From positions 124,001 through 188,000 of the forward strand of contig CALKKV010000043.1 in NCBI GenBank assembly GCA_937992195.1: a stretch of 64,000 nt of DNA. The letters run 5' to 3'. Within the stretch, counting starts at the first letter, position 1. Every line of letters begins with the position of its first letter. This DNA comes from an uncultured Gammaproteobacteria bacterium. Lineage in GTDB: Bacteria > Pseudomonadota > Gammaproteobacteria > Arenicellales > Poriferihabitantaceae. A model generated the notes under the pieces. The model was not told the origin of the DNA. It did no database searches and saw only the letters and a list, made by a program, of their open reading frames with translations. Positions 7,881-15,309 of the stretch are shown here, piece by piece. The position numbers were made by a program, and so were the translations under genes.

Positions 7881-9905
7881 ATGAAAAACTGGACTATTGA
7901 ACACCAAGACGGCGTTTGCCTTCTCACACTGGATAAACTCGACAGCAGTCAAAATGTGCTGTCCTCCACTATTATCGAAGAGCTATCTGTCGCTGTTGAT
8001 GAAATCGAGGCAGAGAAACCCAGAGCGCTGATTATCGCTTCGGGTAAAAATAATGGTTTCATCGCAGGTGCTGATGTCAGCGAATTCGCCAAGGTTGAAA
8101 GTGCTGAACAAGCCGCGCAGTTTGTCGGTGGCGCACACAAAGTTCTGGATCGAATTGAGGCATTCTCATTTCCTACCGTGGCAATGATCAACGGCCACTG
8201 CTTAGGTGGCGGTTTGGAGCTTGCACTCGCCTGCGACTATCGAGTCGCATGCAACGATCCGTCGATCAGACTTGGTCTGCCTGAAGTGATGCTTGGCATT
8301 CACCCGGGATTTGGTGGAACCGTTCGCTTGCTCGAACAATGTGGTGTACCTGGGGCAATGGATCTTATGTTGAGTGGACGTACTGTAATACCTAAGGTCG
8401 CGACGAAAATGGGTTTTATCGATCAGGCGGTGCCAATGCGACAGCTAAGGCGTACAGTGGATTTTATGTTATCGAAAAGGCCGCCAGTGCGTCGCGCGAA
8501 AGGCTGGCAAAAATGGTTGAATTCAGGTCTTACCCGCGGACTCATGGCGAGTGTTCTGCAAAAGAAAGTTGCTAAACGCGCGTCAAAAGAAAATTATCCA
8601 GCTCCTTACGCCGTTATCCAGCTTTGGAAAGAGTATGGCGGGGATCGTAACCTGATGCTTCGCGAAGAACAGCGCTCGGTGTGCAAGTTGGTTACAACTC
8701 CAACATCACGCAACCTAGTTAAGGTGTTTTTTTTACAGGAGCATATGAAGGGCTTGGGGAAAACCGACCCCTCTGAAGGAAAGTTCAAACGATTGCATGT
8801 AGTTGGTGCTGGTGTAATGGGAGGCGACATCGCTTCCTGGGGCGCACTCAAAGGTCTGGACGTTACTATACAAGATAACAACCCGGAGGCGCTGGCCCGT
8901 GCCAGCAATCGTGCTTACGAACTTTTTAAGAAAAAGTTAAGAGACCCTCGTTTAGTGCAACGCGCAATGGATCGATTCCAACCCGATACCGATGGCTCAG
9001 GTGCGAAACGCGCGGATGTCATCATTGAAGCAATCTTTGAAAATGCCGACGCAAAATCTGGATTGTTTCAAGAACTAGAGAAAATCGCGCGACCGGATGC
9101 GATCTTGGCTTCGAACACGTCGAGCATACCTATTGAAACATTAAGTGAAGCTTTGCAAACGCCTTCACGTATGGTGGGGCTCCATTTCTTCAATCCTGTC
9201 GCAAAAATGCAGCTGGTGGAAATTGTTAACGGCAAAAAAACCGACAAAGAAGTAAGCAAGCGTGCAACCCAATTTGCGAATCAAATAGGTCGCCTTCCTC
9301 TCCCTGTGAAAAGCAGCCCAGGATTTTTGGTCAATCGAATTCTGATGCCCTATCTGATGGAAGCGGTTGAGATGCACAAAGAAGGAGTTCCGGATGCTGT
9401 TATTGATAAAGTAGCGACAAACTTTGGTATGCCAATGGGTCCGATCACTCTTGCTGACACAGTTGGGCTCGATATTTGTAAGAATGTTGCATCAAATTTA
9501 AATGCAAGTTTTGGTGGTGAAATGCCCGAAACCCTGCTGAGCAAGGTAGAAGCCGGACATCTTGGAAAGAAATCAGGGCAGGGATTTTATATTTGGGAAA
9601 AAGGCAAACCACAGAAAGTAAAACCAAGCAGCGACTATCAAGTCGCTCCGGATCTTGAAGACCGAATGGTTTTTCGTTTTCTCAATGAAACCGTTGCCTG
9701 TTTATCAGAAGGCATAGTTGACTCTCATACTCTTGCAGACGGTGGTTTAATCTTCGGCACCGGATTTGCTCCTTTTCGAGGCGGACCTGTGAACTACATT
9801 TTGGATGAAGGGGTTGAAAAGATGCACGGAAAGCTAGAAACACTGCATCAAAAATACGGAGATCGATTTAAACCTGCTCCGGGCTGGGAGTCATTGGGCA
9901 GTTAG
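7881..9905 (+). CDS. fadJ: Fatty oxidation complex alpha subunit (enoyl-CoA hydratase / 3-hydroxyacyl-CoA dehydrogenase)
   Basis: 674 residues from the ATG at 7881, 23 bp after the thiolase stop; an earlier in-frame start would overlap the thiolase. The N-terminal crotonase domain (1 to about 200) has the oxyanion-hole block GHCLGGGLELALACD and the two catalytic glutamates, Glu113 and Glu135 in GLPEVMLGIHPG. From about 305 a Rossmann domain with VVGAGVMGGDIA starts the 3-hydroxyacyl-CoA dehydrogenase, with SNTSSIPI, GLHFFNPV and SPGFLVNR. It hydrates enoyl-CoA and oxidises the hydroxyacyl-CoA with NAD. It should form a heterotetramer with the preceding thiolase. Confidence 0.92.
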   Translation: MKNWTIEHQDGVCLLTLDKLDSSQNVLSSTIIEELSVAVDEIEAEKPRALIIASGKNNGFIAGADVSEFAKVESAEQAAQFVGGAHKVLDRIEAFSFPTVAMINGHCLGGGLELALACDYRVACNDPSIRLGLPEVMLGIHPGFGGTVRLLEQCGVPGAMDLMLSGRTVIPKVATKMGFIDQAVPMRQLRRTVDFMLSKRPPVRRAKGWQKWLNSGLTRGLMASVLQKKVAKRASKENYPAPYAVIQLWKEYGGDRNLMLREEQRSVCKLVTTPTSRNLVKVFFLQEHMKGLGKTDPSEGKFKRLHVVGAGVMGGDIASWGALKGLDVTIQDNNPEALARASNRAYELFKKKLRDPRLVQRAMDRFQPDTDGSGAKRADVIIEAIFENADAKSGLFQELEKIARPDAILASNTSSIPIETLSEALQTPSRMVGLHFFNPVAKMQLVEIVNGKKTDKEVSKRATQFANQIGRLPLPVKSSPGFLVNRILMPYLMEAVEMHKEGVPDAVIDKVATNFGMPMGPITLADTVGLDICKNVASNLNASFGGEMPETLLSKVEAGHLGKKSGQGFYIWEKGKPQKVKPSSDYQVAPDLEDRMVFRFLNETVACLSEGIVDSHTLADGGLIFGTGFAPFRGGPVNYILDEGVEKMHGKLETLHQKYGDRFKPAPGWESLGS

Positions 9906-10113
9906 CTTTTTGGGAGTATCAAATAATGCCCTGATTTTAGTATGCGACTGCACTTCATCGTGATTTAGAAGCAGGGTTCTACTCACATTTTGAGCAAGAT
10001 CTAACCTCTCACAAGCTTATAAAAACTATAGTACCAACGATCACAACCGATCCCATATGACAGTTTAGGTAACATTTAAAGTCACGAAGGTAGATAATCC
10101 CAGGCAGGCAATC

Positions 10114-11070
10114 ATGTCCAATAAAACTTCCCCTGATATGGGGGCGATGTTTGGTGGTAAGGTGATGAAGGGACTAATGGATATCCCTTTATCTGACCCT
10201 GGCAACATCAATAACGCTGATATCGTCGTAATGGGCGCACCTATCGCAACTCCGTATCAATCAGTCGGTGCATACTGCGCAGATGCTCCTGACTCTATCC
10301 GCTCTGCATTCGGTTGGCCCGGCGTACTCAAGCACTATGACTTCGATGTCGGCGGAAATATATTTCAGGATAATACCAGCGCAGTAGATTGGGGAAATCT
10401 ACCCTGCAGTGAAACCGATTTTCAACTCAACCGAGAAACAATCTGCACCTATGTTAAAGCTGCGCTTGACGCTAACGCTGTACCTGTAGTTATTGGAGGA
10501 GATGACTCCACTCCTATTCCCGTGCTCCAAGCCTATAAGGACCATGGCCCTATCACTGTTGTCCAGTTTGATGCCCATATCGATTGGCGAGATGAAATCG
10601 CAGGAGAGCGTTTTGGATTATCCAGCAATATGCGACGCGCCTCTGAAATGAGCTGGGTGGAAGATATGATTCAAATTGGCGCTAGAGGCCTGGGTAGTGC
10701 ACGTCCAAGGGACTATCAAGACGCGCTCGATTGGGGTGCAAAATTTATCCCAATGCGGGATGTACAAAGCTCATCGCTTGATGATGTTGTTAATGCTGTT
10801 CCTAAAGGCAGCAAGGTGTTTATTAATCTCGATATCGACGCAATGGATCCGGCCATAGTGCCAGCGGTAATAGGACCAGCACCAGGTGGTTTTGATTACT
10901 GGCAAATAGTCAATCTGCTAACAGGAATTTCAAAGCGAGCCACCATTGTCGGATTTAATTTGGCAGAACTCATGCCTGCTAATGATATAGGAGGAAGGGG
11001 TGCGCTGGTTGCGGCTCGCGTCTTAACGATCGCAATAGCATTAATTAGCAGGCAATTTTCAGTTGAATAG
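10114..11070 (+). CDS. Ureohydrolase-superfamily protein with variant metal site
   Basis: 318 residues with the arginase/agmatinase fold: FDAHIDWRD (Asp153, His155, Asp157) and LDIDAMDP (Asp240, Asp242) supply metal ligands. The first ligand, normally His in GGDHS, is Asp131 in GGDDST, and the usual substrate-site HG around 170 is replaced by GLSSNMRRAS. It should hydrolyse a C-N bond of a guanidino compound or a relative, but substrate and metal cannot be read from the sequence. My recollection is that this GGDD/WRDE form is a distinct subfamily in Proteobacteria rather than a decayed arginase; the rest of the fold is intact. It stands alone, with 208 bp before it. Confidence 0.82.
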   Translation: MSNKTSPDMGAMFGGKVMKGLMDIPLSDPGNINNADIVVMGAPIATPYQSVGAYCADAPDSIRSAFGWPGVLKHYDFDVGGNIFQDNTSAVDWGNLPCSETDFQLNRETICTYVKAALDANAVPVVIGGDDSTPIPVLQAYKDHGPITVVQFDAHIDWRDEIAGERFGLSSNMRRASEMSWVEDMIQIGARGLGSARPRDYQDALDWGAKFIPMRDVQSSSLDDVVNAVPKGSKVFINLDIDAMDPAIVPAVIGPAPGGFDYWQIVNLLTGISKRATIVGFNLAELMPANDIGGRGALVAARVLTIAIALISRQFSVE

Positions 11071-11111
11071 CGGAACAGCTAGTACTTAGTTTGAACAACG
11101 CCAATGGAACG

Positions 11112-11498
11112 ATGAAGCATTTTCTTACAATCACTCTTGTTCCAGTTTTTATAGCCGGTTGCGCGACCACGGAAGGATATATAAAACTTGTTGAATCTTG
11201 GGAAGGAAGCAGCGAAGTACACTTAATCCGGCACTGGGGCACTCCGGAGAAAATATATGAAAGTGGTGAATCCAAGTTCTTAGAATTCATCTCTTCGCGC
11301 AACGTCTACTTTCCAGGCACATCACCGTTCTATACAAGAAGAGTATATAGGAACAGAATTCACACGTTTCCCGTGGGAGGAACGCCTGCAAGAACCGTGA
11401 TTTATCGCTGTCAAACTACCTTTGAAATAATTAATGAAACAGTTGTAGGCTACAATTTCAAGGGCAATGATTGCAGAGCTGATCCAGATAAAAATTAG
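11112..11498 (+). CDS. Putative small lipoprotein
   Basis: 128 residues from the ATG at 11112, chosen over an upstream TTG because it gives a standard lipoprotein leader: MKHFL, a hydrophobic stretch, then FIAGC with the lipidated cysteine at residue 17. The mature part (HWGTPEKIYESGESKFLEF and a Cys pair near the C-terminus) recalls small outer-membrane lipoproteins that monitor a ratio or slope (W-G-P-x motif), but I cannot name a family. It probably sits in the periplasmic leaflet of a membrane. No operon partner. Confidence 0.65.
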   Translation: MKHFLTITLVPVFIAGCATTEGYIKLVESWEGSSEVHLIRHWGTPEKIYESGESKFLEFISSRNVYFPGTSPFYTRRVYRNRIHTFPVGGTPARTVIYRCQTTFEIINETVVGYNFKGNDCRADPDKN

Positions 11499-11902
11499 AG
11501 CATTGCTGGTTCTAAGAAAACTAATATGTAGAGAGATCAAGAAGATAGTTACCATAACTCCCAACATCCAATCCACCTTATGACAAGCCTCTCTGGAGAA
11601 AGCTAGCGGCGTGTCATCTGCGATAACATTTCGAGCAGAGAAAAAAGAGCCAAACACAAGAAATTGATAGCGCAGGCATGATATGTCGATTTCGTCTATC
11701 TCACCCCTGCATTTCTAAACACTCGGTCAACTAAAGCGGCACATAAGAAACACCAAACCAAGGGAGACAGTATAAATCCACTAAAAACACTGTATCGTCT
11801 TTGGCGTCTGGTTCTGAAATTCCTATTGCACCTAAAGCGCTACCTAACGCAGCCCAATATGCAATGTAATAAGTTTTCAATTCAAGTTCGAATCTCGAAA
11901 TT
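11499..11902. other. 404-bp gap with a possible small or decayed reading frame
   Basis: No well-formed gene is visible. On the minus strand 11731-11880 gives 49 residues from a TTG with no ribosome-binding site; the text is hydrophobic and protein-like (YIAYWAALGSALGAIG, then DTVFLVDLYCLPW). A shift of frame near its end continues as CAALVDRVFRNAG before a stop, as if a longer membrane protein had been lost. Further left, minus-strand frames are also hydrophobic but broken. It could be a remnant or chance; I do not call a gene. Confidence 0.3.
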
Positions 11903-12793
11903 TCAGCTATTATTATCAGCTAACCACTTACTGAAAGTTATTGCTTCCTCACTCAGACTTTTCCCCACTGGAGAATTCAAGACAAACCCAGCTTCCGTTT
12001 TCAAAATAAGCTGTGTAGGTTTTATCAGCAAACCATCATTCAAAGATTGATCAACCAAACCTTTCCAACCCAACGCAATCCCCTGCCCAGCAATCGCTGC
12101 TTGAACGACCATAGAATAATGATTGAGCACGAACCGATTCGGCGCTTCAATATTTTCTAACGACATCGTTTCGAACCACTCAGGCCAATTGATCCAATTT
12201 TCATCGCTTTCCAACCATATCAAATCAAAAAACGTACACACGTTGTTTTCAACATTTACTTTATTCTCACTCATATACAGGGGACTACAGACAGGAAACA
12301 CCTCTTCAGTAAACAACACCCTTTGTTCTGCGCTGTTGTATTCTCGTGAATAATATAACGACAAGTCATGTTCGATTTGCATGCCTTCTCGCATACTGTC
12401 TCTTGCCACAAGCTTGATCTGAATATCAGGAAAAGCACGCTTGAAAGCGGGTATCTTTGGCAATAAATACATAGAAGCCACAGCACTACTTGTAACCAAC
12501 GTGACCCAACCTTGCTCATGGTTTGCTGAAAGTTCTTCGGTGGAAGCACAAAGTTGATCCAGAACATCAGCAATCGAGACAAAATAATTGTGGCCTTCAT
12601 CTGTCAACACAACATGTCTGCGATCACGTTTAAAAAGATCTAGTCCCAGAAAGTCTTCCAGTTGTCGTATCTGTCTGCTGACGGCCCCTTGAGTGACATT
12701 TTGTTCAACCGCAGCTGCGGTAAAGCTCTGTAAGCGCGCAGAAGCCTCGAAATAAACAAGACTTTTCAGCGGAGGTAACTTTCTGACAGGCAT
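11903..12793 (-). CDS. LysR-family transcriptional regulator (GcvA-like)
   Basis: 296 residues from the ATG at 12793; a longer start at 12850 would add residues outside the LysR pattern. The N-terminal winged helix-turn-helix (LKSLVYFEASARLQSFTAAAVEQNVTQGAVSRQIRQLEDFLG, written across about 8-50) is typical of the GcvA/AmpR branch. The effector-binding domain follows from about 90. It is divergent from the Rieske oxygenase gene with 135 bp between starts, so it most likely controls that gene in response to its substrate. Effector unknown. Confidence 0.88.
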   Translation of the reverse strand: MPVRKLPPLKSLVYFEASARLQSFTAAAVEQNVTQGAVSRQIRQLEDFLGLDLFKRDRRHVVLTDEGHNYFVSIADVLDQLCASTEELSANHEQGWVTLVTSSAVASMYLLPKIPAFKRAFPDIQIKLVARDSMREGMQIEHDLSLYYSREYNSAEQRVLFTEEVFPVCSPLYMSENKVNVENNVCTFFDLIWLESDENWINWPEWFETMSLENIEAPNRFVLNHYSMVVQAAIAGQGIALGWKGLVDQSLNDGLLIKPTQLILKTEAGFVLNSPVGKSLSEEAITFSKWLADNNS

Positions 12794-12817
12794 AAAACAA
12801 TCACAAGAGAATTTAAT

Positions 12818-12850
12818 ATGAGAACAATACAACTCATTACATTTTCTCAT
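12818..12850. promoter_or_regulatory. Inverted repeat in the LysR/Rieske divergent region
   Basis: ATGAGAA at 12818-12824 is matched by TTCTCAT at 12844-12850, separated by 19 bp, inside the shared intergenic region. LysR regulators bind interrupted dyads in such places. The spacing is wide for a single T-N11-A site, so it may be chance. Confidence 0.25.
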
Positions 12851-12928
12851 GAATTACTGCATAAAAATAGCTTGTCTGTAGCTTACGACTAATTCAAATT
12901 CTACTAACTATCATCCGAGCAACCTGCC

Positions 12929-14128
12929 ATGAATCGACCTGTTTCCAAAACTTCGCTTGGTATTCCTCATGAGGAATTAAACGCCGTTTTAAAACCAATA
13001 GAATCTGCTTCGGGAATGCCGAATTCGGTTTATACCAGCGAACAGGCATTTACCTTTGAGAGAGAATGTGTCCTAGGAAAACATTGGACTGCGATCGGAT
13101 TTGTAGATCAGCTTAAAACAAGCTCGGTCAAACCATTGGATTTTATGGGGATTCCAATTCTTATTAGCAAAGATAGTCGCAACGAGGTTCAAGTATTTCA
13201 TAACGTTTGCAGCCATCGGGGTATGAAGCTTGTAGATGCAGAAAAGAAAACCAATGGGTTGGTTGTGTGTCCCTATCACAGCTGGACATACGCATTATCT
13301 GGCGATCTTAGGGCAACGCCGAATATCGGCGGTGTTGGCGTTAATACGCTCGAAAAATTTGAATGCGAGAATCACGGCTTGAAATCGATCCGCTCGCATA
13401 TTTGGATGGGAATTTTATTTATTAATCTAGACGGAAAGGCAGAAGAATTCAGAGACGCAGCGGCTGAGCTGATCGAACGCTATCACGCTTTGATGGGTAA
13501 AGATGCAGAACAAAAATTAGTGAAAGGCGGCAAGGACAGCGAGCTAACTATTGAGTTGAAGTGTAACTGGAAGCTAGCTATTGAAAACTATTTAGAGGCA
13601 TATCATCTTCCTTTTATTCATCCTACACTTAACACCTACTCTCCATTGAGCAAACATACGCCTGAGATATTCAGCAATATCGCAAGCGGTCAGGTTACCT
13701 CGACCTTTGATCCAGGCCTAGATAGAGATGCACCCCTTCCAATTCTTCCCGACTGGGATCAAGATCGTATCAGCACTGGCGAGTATCCAGTTCTTTACCC
13801 CAACCTGTTACTCGGGTTTCAGGCAAACCATATGTTTGCCATGATCATTGTTCCTCTGTCACCAGGAGAATGTCGAGAAGAGTTATCGATTTTCTATACC
13901 AAAGATGCCGCGAGTGGAGAGCTTTATGCCGACCAACGCAGGAACAACATGGAATCATGGATAGGCGTTTTCAATGAAGATATAGAGCCATGTGAACGCA
14001 TGCAAATTGGCAGAAGTTCTCCGGGATTTTCCGGCGGGGCTTTTTCTCCAGTTCTTGACCGCTGCTCTCATCACTTTCACCAATGGATCGCCAATCACTA
14101 TCTCGTGGACGGCGAATTCTATTCGTAG
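12929..14128 (+). CDS. Rieske non-heme iron oxygenase alpha subunit (CntA/GbcA-like)
   Basis: 399 residues. The Rieske cluster ligands are CSH at 94-96 and CPYH at 114-117. The mononuclear iron site is His226 and His231 in ENYLEAYHLPFIHP, with a late acidic ligand near NEDIEPCERMQ. The residue that relays electrons between the two centres is Glu223, not the usual Asp; carnitine monooxygenase CntA also has Glu there. Related enzymes demethylate or split quaternary amines such as carnitine, glycine betaine and stachydrine. That substrate class is plausible given tmm/tdm elsewhere in the window, but is not proven. No reductase gene is adjacent. The 3' end overlaps the convergent AttH-like gene by 10 bp. 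Confidence 0.8.
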   Translation: MNRPVSKTSLGIPHEELNAVLKPIESASGMPNSVYTSEQAFTFERECVLGKHWTAIGFVDQLKTSSVKPLDFMGIPILISKDSRNEVQVFHNVCSHRGMKLVDAEKKTNGLVVCPYHSWTYALSGDLRATPNIGGVGVNTLEKFECENHGLKSIRSHIWMGILFINLDGKAEEFRDAAAELIERYHALMGKDAEQKLVKGGKDSELTIELKCNWKLAIENYLEAYHLPFIHPTLNTYSPLSKHTPEIFSNIASGQVTSTFDPGLDRDAPLPILPDWDQDRISTGEYPVLYPNLLLGFQANHMFAMIIVPLSPGECREELSIFYTKDAASGELYADQRRNNMESWIGVFNEDIEPCERMQIGRSSPGFSGGAFSPVLDRCSHHFHQWIANHYLVDGEFYS

Positions 14129-15309
14129 CCTGTAAGCTCCATATAGCCTTTACCCTTAATCTCTTTGTCGATCACTTCACCTTCAACGAAAACGGCACCC
14201 TCATAGTACCGAAAGGCTAAATCCAACTCCTGGTTTTGAATCTGAGGTCTGACAGTAATGGAAAAGCTCGCGTCCTTCTTTTCAGAGCTAAACTGCCATG
14301 CGACAGGGTAATTCGAACCGGTGGTTGGGCTTTTCCACCAGTCGATCTCGGTCATCGAGATGGATTCACTCTCAAAAATGACATTGTCGCCATCGTTCCG
14401 GATCAAGTGTGCCGTCCGATAGGTGTTTGCCGGATTCTGACTATCTCTCACCTGAAACAGCATGAGTTGAGTATGCGCATCCAGATGTAATGCGAACCAG
14501 TCCCAGCCAGACTGCCCTTTTGCCAGAACTGCGCTCGACCATTCTCTATCCATCCAGGAAGAACCGGTGACAGAATGTACTGTCTCACCAATACGAATTG
14601 TGCCGCTTGAGCCCAATGAAGGATAAGAATAATAGTAGGAAGCAACTGTACCGTCTGCATTCTTCTTACTGAAACCGTTGTCACCTTGCAATACAGGAGG
14701 CGAAGAAGACTTCAGTTGCAAATCTATTTCAATATCCCCCATCCCTGCTTTGAGCTGCATGGCAAGGCAGTTCGAACATGTCGATTCAAGCTCCTTTACC
14801 GACCAGCGATTTAGCCATACCGAAAATGGGTCCGTTTTTGTTCCCGCCAAACCGAGAGCCCCTCTGGAAAAGTCATCGGTAAAGTAGAATTGGTTAGCAG
14901 TAACATCGGTAATCGCAAAATGCGCCATCCAGGTACTGGATGTTTGCCATTTGGAGTCAAGGCTAACGTTTTGAGGAGGAAGCGCAAATCTGAAAATCGT
15001 AAGCTGATATCCAAACAAATCACCGCTATCAGAAACCAAATTACCCGTGTAATACCACCACTCTTGCCGAAAGTCAGGATGGGCGCCATGGTCTGTAGGG
15101 AACGAAATCTGTTTGCCTTTGACTGCCTTCGCGAAGTAATCAGAAGGTATATCGGAAAGAAAGGAAGACAGCGATTGAACAGATTCTTTCCTTTCTGATG
15201 GCTTTAGTAACGAATACAGAATGCCAACCAATAATACTAACGAGACGCACCCTATCCATAGCCAATGGACAGGAATTTTCCTTCTTTGGAATGCAGCCCA
15301 ATCACTCAC
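14119..15309 (-). CDS. AttH/CrtC-like lipocalin-fold protein, membrane-anchored
   Basis: 396 residues from a GTG at 15309 that overlaps the permease stop (GTGAGTGA), so the two are translationally coupled; a longer upstream reading lies inside the permease. One membrane helix at about 15-33 anchors a large outer domain. The text FPTDHGAHPDFRQEWWYYTGNL...GYQLTIFRF and GSSWMDREW is that of the AttH/carotenoid 1,2-hydratase lipocalin-like family. In AttEFGH-type loci this protein accompanies an FtsX/LolD-like ABC system. It probably handles a lipid or other hydrophobic ligand at the envelope; carotenoid hydration is unlikely, with no carotenoid genes nearby. Confidence 0.82.
   Translation of the reverse strand: MSDWAAFQRRKIPVHWLWIGCVSLVLLVGILYSLLKPSERKESVQSLSSFLSDIPSDYFAKAVKGKQISFPTDHGAHPDFRQEWWYYTGNLVSDSGDLFGYQLTIFRFALPPQNVSLDSKWQTSSTWMAHFAITDVTANQFYFTDDFSRGALGLAGTKTDPFSVWLNRWSVKELESTCSNCLAMQLKAGMGDIEIDLQLKSSSPPVLQGDNGFSKKNADGTVASYYYSYPSLGSSGTIRIGETVHSVTGSSWMDREWSSAVLAKGQSGWDWFALHLDAHTQLMLFQVRDSQNPANTYRTAHLIRNDGDNVIFESESISMTEIDWWKSPTTGSNYPVAWQFSSEKKDASFSITVRPQIQNQELDLAFRYYEGAVFVEGEVIDKEIKGKGYMELTGYE

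Noticed and set aside
11322-11657. Minus-strand 111-residue reading frame over the lipoprotein 3' end
   Set aside because: More than half overlaps the lipoprotein gene in antisense, with no ribosome-binding site and no family-like text.
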